Below are positions 1 through 9,400 of a stretch of DNA of 64,000 bases, in pieces. A program made the position numbers and the translations under genes. Source of the DNA: Mesorhizobium sp. YC-39 (GTDB lineage Bacteria; Pseudomonadota; Alphaproteobacteria; Rhizobiales; Rhizobiaceae); the NCBI RefSeq assembly GCF_025753795.1, contig NZ_JAOWPS010000003.1, positions 682,001 through 746,000 on the forward strand. Direction: 5' to 3'. Below the pieces are notes generated by a model that worked only from the letters and a program-made list of their open reading frames with translations, did no database searches and was not told the DNA's origin. Within the stretch, counting starts at the first letter, position 1. Each line of letters begins with the position of its first letter.

Positions 1-595
1 CAGGCTTGGAACCACGGTAAAGCTGACCCGACAAGGCGAACTTCAACAGCTCGCCGGCGATGCGCGCCTCGGCGTGGAAGGCCATGGTCGTATAGGGATT
101 GTCGAAGTCGCCGACGACGCCCAGCCGCTGGAACTCGCCTCCCTGCACCTTGATCCAGTGCGCGGCGAATTCCCGGCATTCCTTGCGGAACTCGTTGACC
201 GGCACCTCGTCCTTGTTCTTGCCCTTGGCGCGATACTGCTCCTCGATCTTCCATTCGATCGGCAGGCCATGGCAGTCCCAGCCGGGTACGTAATTCGAAT
301 CGTAACCGCGCATCTGGAACGAGCGGGTGATGACGTCCTTGAGTATCTTGTTCAGCGCATGGCCGATATGGATGTTGCCGTTGGCATAGGGCGGGCCGTC
401 ATGCAGCACGTATTTGGTGCGGCCGGCCGCAGTTTCGCGCAGCTTGCGATAGAGGTCCATATCCTGCCAGCGCTTGACCAGCAGCGGTTCCTTCTCGGGC
501 AAGCCTGCGCGCATCGGGAAATCCGTCTGCGGCAGGTAAAGCGTCTTGGAATAGTCGATCGTTTCAACAGTATCGGTCATCGGGATGTCGGTCAT
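1..595 (-). CDS. ileS: isoleucyl-tRNA synthetase, N-terminal part (runs off window start)
   Basis: Class I aminoacyl-tRNA synthetase that charges tRNA-Ile in the cytoplasm. Only about the first 198 residues are in the window; the rest lies beyond base 1. The translated N-terminus carries the HIGH nucleotide-binding signature as GNIHIGHALNK, followed by the GWDCHGLPIEWK block typical of IleS. Two in-frame ATG codons (595 and 580) open the frame (MTDIPMTDTVETIDYSK); the longer is chosen and the choice is not decisive. The family is normally about 950-1000 residues. Identity is secure from the signatures; nothing is unusual in the part seen. Confidence 0.95.
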   Translation of the reverse strand, partial: MTDIPMTDTVETIDYSKTLYLPQTDFPMRAGLPEKEPLLVKRWQDMDLYRKLRETAAGRTKYVLHDGPPYANGNIHIGHALNKILKDVITRSFQMRGYDSNYVPGWDCHGLPIEWKIEEQYRAKGKNKDEVPVNEFRKECREFAAHWIKVQGGEFQRLGVVGDFDNPYTTMAFHAEARIAGELLKFALSGQLYRGSKP

Positions 596-692
596 TGGTC
601 TGCCATCTGCATTGCCCGGCGGCAAAGGAGCTCGGGCGTTGAACTATCATGATCTGGAAAAAGCGCGAGAGGGCACGCGCAAGATTCCCGGC

Positions 693-723
693 GGTTCCGG
701 CGGCGCTCAGGCCGCCCGGAACC
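693..723. other. GC-rich hairpin upstream of ileS
   Basis: Arms GGTTCCGGCGGC (693-704) and GCCGCCCGGAACC (711-723) pair around a 6-nt loop, with one bulged C. It sits about 100 nt upstream of the ileS start in the 300-bp gap between ileS and the divergent antitoxin gene, so it may lie in the ileS leader. No uridine tail follows on either strand, so it is not an obvious terminator. Function is not assigned. Confidence 0.35.
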
Positions 724-894
724 CCGGGCCGGTAATTCGTATCGCAATCGCCAAAGCGCCGACAAAGTACGTCATAATCGGGCTTTTAGACGAGGCCGGC
801 CCCGTTGGAAAGCCCGAACTCGCTGGCACCCGCTTCCTTGCATCATGTGCCAATTGCGCCTATATCTTTGGGCAAATGGCAAGAGAGCCAAGAC

Positions 895-1317
895 ATGTCC
901 AGCTTGCACATCAAGGTTCAGCCGAATCCAAGTCCAAAGGCAGAGCGTATCGGCGCCGCCATTTCGGACACCGCAACGGAACGATTTCTCGTCCATGTCA
1001 CCAGGGTCGAAGGACTTCGCCAGCGTGGCTTCAGCAATGACGAAATCTATAAGATCGTCGCCCCGCGACGGACATTGGCGCGCCGCAGGGAGCGAAACGA
1101 GACACTGACGATCGCCGAGTCCGACCGCGTCATGCGGCTTGAACGGATTTCGGCGATGGCGGACCGGGTTTTCGGTAATCACGAAAAGGCGCAGCGTTGG
1201 CTGCGCAAGCACAGCAGGGTGCTTAACGAGACACCGATCAACCTCTTGCAGTCAGAAACGGGTGCAGCGCTGGTGGAAGAAGAGCTGCATCGCATCGACC
1301 ATGGCATCTTCGCCTGA
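895..1317 (+). CDS. MbcA/ParS/Xre-family antitoxin (DUF2384)
   Basis: Probable antitoxin of a RES-type toxin-antitoxin pair, 140 residues. The N-terminal half is an Xre-like helical region (ERFLVHVTRVEGLRQRGFSNDEIYKIVAPRRTL is spread over about residues 25-57). The C-terminal half matches the MbcA/ParS toxin-binding domain: VFGNHEKAQRWLRKHS, then TPINLLQSETGAALVEEEL and a final HRIDHGIFA, the usual end of the family. The ATG at 895 is preceded by AGAGAG. The toxin gene begins 3 nt after the stop codon. By family knowledge it should cover the toxin active site and autoregulate the operon, which starts divergently from ileS. Confidence 0.85.
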   Translation: MSSLHIKVQPNPSPKAERIGAAISDTATERFLVHVTRVEGLRQRGFSNDEIYKIVAPRRTLARRRERNETLTIAESDRVMRLERISAMADRVFGNHEKAQRWLRKHSRVLNETPINLLQSETGAALVEEELHRIDHGIFA

Positions 1318-1320
1318 CAT

Positions 1321-1755
1321 ATGCGGCTTTGGCGCATTTCCGGCTACGCCGACCTGCTGGGTGTCGGCGGTTTGGTCAGCGGCGGTCGTTGGCATGTCAT
1401 GGGAATACCAATTGTCTACTGCGCCGATCACCCGGCCACCGCGCTTCTCGAGATTCTGGTCCATGTCGATGCGGAAGACATGCCCGAGACCTACCAGTTG
1501 CTGGAGATCGACGTGCCGGATGGCGTTGCCATCATGTCTCCCGGTTTGCCCGATGACTGGAAGGAAGATCTGGCCATGACGCGGCAGCTCGGCAGCGGCT
1601 TTGTCACGGCTGCCACTCACGCGGTCATGGAAGTCCCTTGTGCAATCGTCCCTTTCACAAGGAACTATCTCCTTAACCCGGATCTGCTGGCCCGCGACGG
1701 CATCCGTATTGTTGGCGTCACGACGCATCCGGTCGATACCCGATTGCTGGGATAG
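1321..1755 (+). CDS. RES-domain toxin (NAD+-degrading family)
   Basis: 144-residue RES-domain protein, partner of the antitoxin immediately upstream. The RES family (MbcT and relatives) depletes NAD+ by phosphorolysis or hydrolysis. Family landmarks seen are the N-terminal LWRIS, GGLVSGGRW with the conserved Arg, the IVYCADHPATALLE segment supplying Tyr and Glu, and the C-terminal VPCAIVPFTRNYLLNPD. In most relatives the last block reads VPS, the Ser of the R-E-S triad; here it is VPC, so the Ser may be replaced by Cys. Length and order are those of an intact toxin. The gene ends 3 bp before the convergent MipA gene. Confidence 0.85.
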   Translation: MRLWRISGYADLLGVGGLVSGGRWHVMGIPIVYCADHPATALLEILVHVDAEDMPETYQLLEIDVPDGVAIMSPGLPDDWKEDLAMTRQLGSGFVTAATHAVMEVPCAIVPFTRNYLLNPDLLARDGIRIVGVTTHPVDTRLLG

Positions 1756-1758
1756 AGT

Positions 1759-2571
1759 TCACATCGAAAAGTCGAAGCGATAAGTGGTCGAGACGCCGAT
1801 CGTGAACTGATTGCGGTCGCCGCGCTCCTTGACCAGGCTGGAATCGGCCGCCGGACCCATCAGGCGCGAATATTCGCCGAACAGGCTGGCCGTCATCGGC
1901 TCGGTCACCTTCCAGGTCACTGCGCCGCCAAGGCCCGCCGACTTCACGCCGCCGCCCGGATGGTATTCGCTGAGGCCGGAAGCCACGGCCTCCTCGGCGT
2001 TGACACCGTAATAGGCGTCGAAATAATCCGATGAGGCGAACGAAACGCGCGGCCCGCCCGAAATCCTGACTTCCGGCGTTACATCGTAAAAGGCGTCGGC
2101 GGCGATGTCGGCGACAAAGCCGTTATGGGCGCGGATGCCGTGCCGCAACTCGGCGCGAGCGCGCAGCCAGTCCAGCGGATAGAATTCGAAGAAGCCGCCG
2201 GCTTCGCCGCCCCAGCGTACCGGGTCGAGCCCTTTCAGTTCATCGGCATCGCCGCCATCGCGCGAAAACAGGAGCTTGCCGGTCAAGCCGGCGCGAACAC
2301 CGCCATCGTCGATCAGCGCCAGCGAGATGTTGTCGTTGCGCGAGGTGAAGCGGGCCTGGGGGCCAGCCTTGCCGAGCGAGATGATCGGCTGGGCGGCAAG
2401 CATATAGCTCTTGCTGCCTTCGAAATCCGGGGCGACCAGGCCCGTGGCGCCGACGGTCAGATACCAATCGCCATGAAGCCAGCCGAAAGCGCCCTCGCCG
2501 GCTTCGGCGACACCAGCGGCCCCAAGTATGAAGGCGGCCAGAACCACCGGGATCGCTCGGACAGAACGCAT
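1759..2571 (-). CDS. MipA/OmpV family outer membrane protein
   Basis: Outer-membrane beta-barrel of the MipA/OmpV family, 270 residues. The ATG at 2571 is chosen over an upstream in-frame one at 2667 because it opens directly onto a classical signal peptide (MRSVRAIPVVLAAFILGAAG, cleavage after AEA near residue 24). The mature part has the family opening WYLTVGATGLVAPDFEGSKSY and alternating glycine/aromatic strands, ending TTYRFDFSM with aromatic residues near the C-terminus as expected for barrel insertion. MipA in E. coli scaffolds murein enzymes, but many family members have unknown roles. It stands alone, convergent with the RES toxin. Confidence 0.85.
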   Translation of the reverse strand: MRSVRAIPVVLAAFILGAAGVAEAGEGAFGWLHGDWYLTVGATGLVAPDFEGSKSYMLAAQPIISLGKAGPQARFTSRNDNISLALIDDGGVRAGLTGKLLFSRDGGDADELKGLDPVRWGGEAGGFFEFYPLDWLRARAELRHGIRAHNGFVADIAADAFYDVTPEVRISGGPRVSFASSDYFDAYYGVNAEEAVASGLSEYHPGGGVKSAGLGGAVTWKVTEPMTASLFGEYSRLMGPAADSSLVKERGDRNQFTIGVSTTYRFDFSM

Positions 2572-2839
2572 CGTTACTCCATACGTCGAATACGTCGGCC
2601 GACACAACCAGCCTTCACAGAAGCCATGGCGCCAGTTCGGTAAAATTTGACTTAATATCCGTAACATCGGCGGCGATGGCCGGACTGTTCCGCATGGCAG
2701 CCAACGGCATGGCGCGCCACGATCCCGGATCAGGACGTCTGGAATGCGCCAGCTGCTGCCGTCTCGCTTTCCAGCCTGGAATGTCTCGGCTGCTGTTGGA
2801 ATTTGGCAATAGCCGTATCCCTAGCTGCTCACCCAAGGG

Positions 2840-3739
2840 TTATAAATATTCGCGGACAAACGTGCCCGCGTTGTGAAGAGCGCGGCGACCGGCACTCAAT
2901 CCCGCATTCCAAACCGGCCAGGCGTGAATCATATGCGGCCAAATTTCGAGACGTACTTTGACGTCAGCCGCGCCGGCGGCTTCCGCGAGCCGCGTTGCAT
3001 CCGACAACAGCGTCTCGGCCGAACCGACTTGTATCAGCATTGGGGGAAATCCGCTCAGATCTGCGAACAAAGGCGAGATCAGGGGATCGCGCCGGCCAAC
3101 GCCCTGGGAGACATAGGCTGTCGCCAGTTCCTCCAAATACGCCCGGTGGATGATAGGGTCGATCGCGTCCCTGGTTGATAGTGTCGCACCGGACATCGAA
3201 AGGTCCGTCCAGGGCGAGACCAGCCAAAGACATCGCGGCAACCGCTCGCCCGCCGCGCGCAATATGCTGACCAGACACAAAGTGAGGTTGCCGCCCGCAC
3301 TGTCTCCGCCAACCACGATACGATCCGGCGCGATCCCTTGTCGGCTCAGAAAGTGCCATGCCGTGAGCGCGTCTTCATGCTGCGCAGGGAAAGGATGTTC
3401 CGGTGCGCGTCGATAGTCGATCGCAAGCGTGCGCATTCCCATTGCTCGACCTGCCTCGGTCACCATTCGACGATGACTTTTGAGCGAGCCGGAGCAGTAG
3501 CCACCACCGTGGAAAAAGAGCAGAACCTTATCCCTGTCACTCCCGGGCGCCAGTGACCACTCTCCCCCGAGGCCGTCGAAAACCACATCCTCGCATCGGA
3601 TATCGTCGGCAATCGGCCACACCGAACCAACCTCGTCGAGCCGTGCCCGGCGTTCGTCCCAGCTCACCGGTCGTGGCTTTGACGTCAGCAAGTTGCGGAT
3701 GGCGTTGATCTCTGTCAGATCGAGGTCGACATCGCTCAT
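2840..3739 (-). CDS. alpha/beta hydrolase, hormone-sensitive-lipase-like esterase
   Basis: 299-residue soluble esterase of the HSL (type IV) family. The oxyanion-hole motif HGGGY is at about residue 78. The nucleophile elbow GDSAGG is at about 145, the probable acid Asp lies in the SPLFADLSGFPP/QVGSAETLLSDA region, and the catalytic His is in PHMIHAWPVW near residue 270. No signal peptide or membrane segment is visible. Length and motif spacing match the family; the substrate (short-chain acyl esters or lactones) cannot be predicted. The next gene upstream is a divergent DUF2165 protein and there is no operon partner. Confidence 0.88.
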   Translation of the reverse strand: MSDVDLDLTEINAIRNLLTSKPRPVSWDERRARLDEVGSVWPIADDIRCEDVVFDGLGGEWSLAPGSDRDKVLLFFHGGGYCSGSLKSHRRMVTEAGRAMGMRTLAIDYRRAPEHPFPAQHEDALTAWHFLSRQGIAPDRIVVGGDSAGGNLTLCLVSILRAAGERLPRCLWLVSPWTDLSMSGATLSTRDAIDPIIHRAYLEELATAYVSQGVGRRDPLISPLFADLSGFPPMLIQVGSAETLLSDATRLAEAAGAADVKVRLEIWPHMIHAWPVWNAGLSAGRRALHNAGTFVREYL

Positions 3740-3980
3740 TTTGCTTCCCTGGTCTTATCAAGCTCAGAAAACGGCGGACAGCAGCCATACGTCATCGATA
3801 GGACGCCAAATGCCAGCTTGCAAATATAGCGACGAACCAATGCCACGATCATCATGCGATCCGTCAGAACCAACATCAGAGAGAAATCGCCCGGCGTCCG
3901 TGCCATAGTGGCACGGTGCACCCCGTGCGAGCCAATTTCGATTGGTCGACAGTGCAAGGTTCAGAAGAGGGGGAACTCCG

Positions 3981-4535
3981 ATGCAAGACAATTCATACGC
4001 CGGAGCCGCTGCTGAGCGGCTTGTCAATCCGCGCAGCGTAGGACGATTGGCGCTGATCGTGATGGCACTGTTCCCCACCCTATGGGGTTTTCTCGGCCTG
4101 TTGAACGACGCCACCGACTTCAACGACACCCTGGTGAATGCCGTGAAGCCGATGATCGAAATGACCAACACCTATGGAAACCCGTGGCAGCAGTGGCGTG
4201 CAATCACCATGCCATGGGCTGCCCCTGTGGCCCTCGTCGGGATCATGGCCGTCGAGACGCTGGCAGGGGTATTTGGACTGGTGGGGCTTGTGCTCATGGT
4301 GCGCAAACTGGGCGGCAGCAGCACCGATTTCGCTCATGGCAAAGCGTGGATGATGCTGGGCTGCCTGTGCGCAATCCTGGTGTGGGGCATCGGCTTCATG
4401 GTCGTCGCCGGCGACTATTTCCTGTCATGGGAAGCCAAGACCATGCCACTTTCGAACCAGCTCGGAGGAACGATCTACTTTTTGCCCAACGCGCTCGGGC
4501 TGATCCTCGCTACACTGCATCGCGAGGATCACTGA
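3981..4535 (+). CDS. DUF2165 family integral membrane protein
   Basis: 184-residue predicted inner-membrane protein of the DUF2165 family, function unknown. Four hydrophobic segments are visible: LALIVMALFPTLWGFLGLL, the APVALVGIMAVETLAGVFG region continuing to VLMV, MLGCLCAILVWGIGFMVVAG, and a last one near IYFLPNALGLILATL. The pattern WQQWRAITMPWAA between segments one and two is typical of the family. The ATG at 3981 is chosen because AGAGGGGGA lies just upstream; another in-frame ATG 39 nt upstream has no such site. It is a single gene, with a 360-bp gap after it. Confidence 0.8.
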   Translation: MQDNSYAGAAAERLVNPRSVGRLALIVMALFPTLWGFLGLLNDATDFNDTLVNAVKPMIEMTNTYGNPWQQWRAITMPWAAPVALVGIMAVETLAGVFGLVGLVLMVRKLGGSSTDFAHGKAWMMLGCLCAILVWGIGFMVVAGDYFLSWEAKTMPLSNQLGGTIYFLPNALGLILATLHREDH

Positions 4536-4896
4536 GACCTGGTCATCGACCCCGTGACATGGCCGATGAGGATGCGCCCGGCGTTTGCGCCGCATTTGGA
4601 GGCAAGGTCAAAAGCCGACATGACCAGACGACCGCTTCGCGGCAAGATCTGCCCTTGTGACGGGTTTCATTGAACGACCGAAAAGGGCCGGAAGCAGTAG
4701 GTCCGCTTGTGGTACAGGGAAGAACGATAGCGGATGTTAGATCTCAGGATCCGATGTCCTGAGTTGACCCAGGATAGACCTTTGGCGGTCGCTCGGTGGT
4801 CGACTGCTTCGCGCACCTCTGCGAACATTCGAAACCATGATGTTTGACTAGCGTGAGATGCGATGCGCTCCGGGGTCGGCACTGCCAAGCGGCAAA
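4536..4896. other. intergenic stretch, no gene seen
   Basis: 361 bp between two converging genes. Open frames here have no family resemblance, codon bias or ribosome-binding site that I can support. The part 4670-4800 is more AT-rich than the flanks and marks the left edge of the lower-GC signalling island. No clear terminator hairpin with a U-tract was found. Confidence 0.4.
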
Positions 4897-5967
4897 TCAG
4901 GCCTGGAGCCGCCACATTCGCACACGACCTGTGCCACGCAATTCCGTTTCCGCGAGTGGGTCGCAAGCAAAATCTGGTCCAAGCAGTTTGTGAGTTGCAT
5001 CCGAAATACGGATTTCATCGGGCTCCGCGGACGTTTGAATACGGGCGGCGAGATTAACGGTCTCGCCCCACAGGTCATAGGCAAACCGCCTCTTGCCTAT
5101 GACGCCCGCGACGATTGGTCCTGAGTGAATTCCAATTCTGAGTCTTAGCGGTTCTCCCGCGAAGCGTTCGAGCTTAACCGCCTTCCGCAGTTCAAGTGCA
5201 TAGTGCGCAAGGGCTTCTGCATGATCGGATCGCGCGGCGGGCAGGCCAGCGACCACCATCACACAATCGCCGATTGTCTTGATCTTTTCGCAGCCGTATC
5301 GTTCCGAGAGCAGATCCGCCGCCTTGAAGAAGTAATTTAAAATAGCGAGCGTCGTCTCGGCTCCGACGCTCCGCGCTCTTTCCGTAAAGCCGACGATGTC
5401 GGCAAAAAGCACACTCACTTCTGCGTGGTTGTCTGCAATTTGTTCGTCCGCTTTTAACCGCTCCGCGATCGACGCCGGAAGAATGTTGAGGAGTAGGCTT
5501 TCGGCGCGCTGGTATTCACGCGACAATCCCTCTTGGCTCTCCCTCAACGCGTCGTTCGTCGATTGCAATTTCTCGTTGAGTTGACGCTCCCTCTCTTGCA
5601 GGAGCGTCATTTCATAAGCCTTCTGTTGAAGCCGCTGCCTATTGTCGCGTTCGGCAGTGGCGTCAAGAAAGAGCAGCCACACGCAGGCATTGTCAGCAAA
5701 AAGATGAAGGTCCGCGACACGCCCGCTGGGCAGTTCGACCATAGCCATATGATATGGAAGCTCAGGGCAAGGCAGCAAACCTTCCATGAATTCAATCTGC
5801 TCGGCAACAGGCTCACCAATGCGAAGTGATGAGAGTCCGTAATGTTTAACATTACCGCCCTTCGCAGCTACGCAAAGCTGGTCGTCAATTTTCAGATATG
5901 CGACAGAGTGCTCATTGTAGAAGAAATTGTAAATCCAGCTTCTGACTTCTTTTGGCAATCCACCCAT
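4897..5967 (-). CDS. class III adenylate cyclase with N-terminal PAS-like sensor
   Basis: 356-residue protein predicted to make cAMP in the cytoplasm. Residues 15-105 form a PAS-like fold without a transmembrane segment. Residues 105-160 are a coiled-coil signalling helix, and 180-356 are a class III cyclase domain. Catalytic residues are all visible: metal-binding D190 (LFADIVGF) and D234 (TIGDCVM), adenine-selecting K230 and D298 (KIKTIGD, AYDLWG), and transition-state N305 and R309 (ETVNLAARI). The K/D pair points to ATP rather than GTP. It is the last gene of a four-gene operon, beginning 3 bp after the small GTPase stop, so the cyclase may be an output of GTPase signalling (inference). 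Confidence 0.9.
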   Translation of the reverse strand: MGGLPKEVRSWIYNFFYNEHSVAYLKIDDQLCVAAKGGNVKHYGLSSLRIGEPVAEQIEFMEGLLPCPELPYHMAMVELPSGRVADLHLFADNACVWLLFLDATAERDNRQRLQQKAYEMTLLQERERQLNEKLQSTNDALRESQEGLSREYQRAESLLLNILPASIAERLKADEQIADNHAEVSVLFADIVGFTERARSVGAETTLAILNYFFKAADLLSERYGCEKIKTIGDCVMVVAGLPAARSDHAEALAHYALELRKAVKLERFAGEPLRLRIGIHSGPIVAGVIGKRRFAYDLWGETVNLAARIQTSAEPDEIRISDATHKLLGPDFACDPLAETELRGTGRVRMWRLQA

Positions 5968-5970
5968 GGT

Positions 5971-6462
5971 CTATTTGGTAACCATCGAAGCAAGCTGACG
6001 AAATGCATCATCAACATATTCGCCCGAAAGCGCACTTGTTAGATAGATTTGCCATCCAAGTTGCCTCAGTTCGTTAATCTCACTATCCGATATTGCCCAT
6101 TGATCGGCCAGATCGGATTTGTTGAACAGCAATACAAACGGCATGGCGCCGAATTCGGCCTCGGCCCGCTCGCGCAGCGTGAGCGCCACGGCAAGAGTAG
6201 CGGCGCGGGTTCCATCGACGACAAGCACGAGCCCGGCCGCACCTCGCACATAGCTGACGCGGAATGAGCCGATATCGTCTTCGCCGGCCAAATCCCACAA
6301 AATCAGATCTACGGTTTTGTCTGGGAGTGCGACACTCTTCTTGTCGATTTTCACTCCCACCGTGGTCAAGTAGGCTTCCGAAAAGATGCTTTGCACAAAC
6401 CTGCGAACCAGACTCGTCTTTCCGACAGCGAACCCGCCCAACATGCAGATCTTTTTTTGCAA
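5971..6462 (-). CDS. Ras/Rab-like small GTPase
   Basis: 163-residue prokaryotic small GTPase. G1 is GGFAVGKTS (residues 9-17), switch I contains LTTVGVKI (about 32-39), G3 is WDLAGED (56-62), G4 is NKSD (114-117) and G5 is TSALS (142-146). The residue equivalent to Ras Gln61 is Glu61, even in absolute numbering, which would be expected to weaken intrinsic hydrolysis. No CaaX-type lipidation tail is present (it ends LASMVTK). The start appears to be TTG at 6462 with AGGA just before it; the next ATG would remove beta strand 1. It lies 16 bp after the OmpA-family gene and 3 bp before the cyclase gene, clearly one operon. Confidence 0.88.
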   Translation of the reverse strand: MQKKICMLGGFAVGKTSLVRRFVQSIFSEAYLTTVGVKIDKKSVALPDKTVDLILWDLAGEDDIGSFRVSYVRGAAGLVLVVDGTRAATLAVALTLRERAEAEFGAMPFVLLFNKSDLADQWAISDSEINELRQLGWQIYLTSALSGEYVDDAFRQLASMVTK

Positions 6463-6478
6463 CGTCCTGGGCTCCGCA

Positions 6479-9400
6479 CTAGTCTAGGTTCACCGTAACC
6501 GAAACCCGGCGATTGGTGGAGCTCCCAGTTCGACTATTTTCAGGCACCGCCGGCTCAAAGGTGCCCGCGCCCCGAACCTGCAGCAGTTCCGGAGCGACGC
6601 CGCGCTTGTTGAGAAGCGCACGAACTGTCTCGGCGCGGGCGGCACTGATCGACACATTAGCCGTCTCACGGCCCACGGCGTCCGAATGGCCGGTCAACAT
6701 GAACCGCGCTGTCACGCCTGACTTGCGGGCATTTTGGGCGAATTCCTTTAATTGATCCGCCAATCTGTCGAGAACCGGCGTCTGTTCAGGTCCCGGCACA
6801 ACCCTGCCGGAATAGAAGAAAATAGCGGTCGCCTGGATGGCCTCTCTCAAATGGTTGAGTTCCGCAAGGCTCAGCTCACGCAGCTGTGAGACATCCAGAG
6901 TCACTCCGTCCTCGGACAGCTGCTGAGCGGCGGCCCGCGCCCGGTTGATCCAGGCGGCAGGAGCCTCACCCACGACAACGATGCGATCCTGGATGATCGA
7001 GAGCTGAACCGATTTCGGCGGGGTCAGCGACGCCGTCAGCCGCTTCACCACGAACTTCGGATCAAGGCTCTGATAGAATTGCCATTGCGCATGAACGCGG
7101 GCAGGATCAACCTGCGTTCCGGACAGCAGAGCTTGCGGGTCGGCGGCAAGCGGGTCTCTCAGGCCGGAAATGTAGAAATGTCCGCTCCTCACCGTTTGTT
7201 GGGCGACGATGATTCCCGGTTGGGCCTCAAGTCGCGACACATAATGCTGCCAGTGCTCCGCCGCGCGTGCTTCGGGGCTCACATCACGAACCCTGGAGAT
7301 GTCGAATTCCGGTCCGCCTGCCGAAAGCTGTCGGGCCGCTGCGCGCGCCCGATCTATCCAGGTGTCGGGAGCCTCACCCTCGGCAACGATGCGATCCTCG
7401 ACGATCGAAAGCCGAACCGATTTCGGCGGGGTCAGCGATGCCGTTAGCCGCTTCAACACAAACTCCGGCTCAAGGCTCTGATAGAATTGCCAGTCTGAAT
7501 GAACGCGGGCAGGATCGACCTGCGTTCCGGACAGCAGAGCCTGCGGGTCGGCGGCAAGCGGGTCTCTCAGGCCAGTAATATAGAATTGGCCATCGCGCAT
7601 CTTTTGTTGGGCAACGATGATGCCCGGCTGGGTCCCCAGTTGCGACACATAGGCCTGCCAGCGCTCCGCCGCGCGTGCTTCGGGGCTCACATCACGAACC
7701 TTGGAGATGTCGAATGCCGGTCCGCCTGCCGAAAGTTGTTGGGCGGCGGCCTGCGCCCGGTTGATCCAGGTGTCTGGAGCCTCACCCTCGGCAACGATGC
7801 GATCCTTGACGATCGAAAGTCGTACTGAATCCGGCGGGGTCAGCGATGCCGTTAGCCGCTTCAACACGAACTCCGGCTCAAGGCTCTGATAGAATTGCCA
7901 GTCTGAATGAACGCGGGCAGGATCGACCTGCGTTCCGGACAGCAGAGTTTGCGGGTCGGCGGCAAGCGGGTCTCTCAGGCCGGTAATATAGAATTGGCCA
8001 TCGCGCATTTTTTGTTCGGCAACGATGATGCCCGGCTGGGTCTGCAGTCGCGACACATAGGCCTGCCAGCGCTCCGCCGCGCGTGCTTCGGGGCTGACAT
8101 CACGAACCTTGGAGATGTCGAATGCCGGTCCGCCTGCCGAAAGTTGTTGGGCGGCGGCCCGCGCCCGATCTATCCAGGTGTCGGGAGCCTCACCCTCGGC
8201 AACGATGCGATCCTCGACGATCGAAAGTCGTACTGAATCCGGCGGGGCCAGCGACGCCGTTAGCCGCTTCAACACGAACTCCGGCTCAAGGCTCTGATAG
8301 AATTGCCAGTCTGAATGAACGCGAGCGGGATCGACCTGCGTTCCGGACAATAGCGACTGCGGGTCGGCGGCAAGCGGGTCTCTCAGGCCGGCAATAAAGA
8401 ACTGGCCATCGCGCATTTTTTGCTCGGCGACGATGATGCCCGGCTGGGTCCCCAGTCGCGACAGATAGGCCTGCCAGCGCTGCCCGGATTGCCAGGAAAG
8501 AAAGAACCAAGCGCCTGCCGGAACCAAAACCAGCAGGACTGCGGCTACCACCAGCCACGGAAATCCCTGATTTGAATCCTCCTGCTTCAGTTCAACACAG
8601 GTCTGTAACTGCGTCTCTACGGCCGCCAATTGCGAACTGTCGCCGTCAAACTGCTCTAAAGCCTGTGAGGATTCATCATGGATGCGAAGCAATACATCGC
8701 GAATTATTTCATGTAATTCCTCAGGCGGATTTCCGCGGATCACCGCAACCAAGGTCGCAAACGGGCCAACTTCCGACCAGAGACGAAGCTCCCCGAAACG
8801 GATAGTGTCCAGGCCGCTCTGTTCTTTCTCGTTGAACGAGTCCTTTACAAAATCTTGAATCGCACTAAGCATCGAAGAAATTAGTTGAGGGTCTTCGCTC
8901 GTTGCGTTTTCGGCAGTTACATGCGCAATCAAAAGCCCGGAATTGCGGTTAATGAGAAAGACGTGCTCTACACGATAGACAAGAGAATGCTTAAGGACAA
9001 CTTCTGAAAAGCTTGTGCCCGTTCTCCAAGCTTCAAGTCTCCACTTAAGTCCACGCCAGGTAAATATATGTCTTAAAGATTCATTCAGCGACTGAAAGGT
9101 CTGGTCGATCTTCTCGCCGATCGACTTGCGAATAGCCGGCAGAAACACCGGATACAATATATCCGTTAGCGTGCGGGGGCTCTTCTGGATGGACCGTTGC
9201 ACGGCCCTCTCGACAGCTGGCGCAAGGGCCTCGCCGAGTTGCGCATGAGCCGCACGTGCGGCTGCACTGGGGAGAACGTCCCCCACTGCGGCCGCAAGCT
9301 GCTCAGGTTCGTCGAGCAGGTGCGCAACTCGTGAAAGCTCAGAAATTTCGCGGCCGACCAGCAACTGGCGCAGCGTTTCCATGCGAGGATCGGCGGTTGG

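Noticed and set aside
693..723. Hairpin upstream of ileS considered as a T-box
   Set aside because: No T-box sequence or terminator/antiterminator pair is visible, and T-boxes are not expected in alphaproteobacteria.
4667..4966. 99-codon minus-strand frame in the gap before the first cyclase
   Set aside because: It overlaps the cyclase 3' end and has no family similarity or start signal.
6848..8479. Regular tandem repeats considered as a CRISPR array
   Set aside because: The units are 408 bp, contiguous, in frame and coding; there are no spacers.
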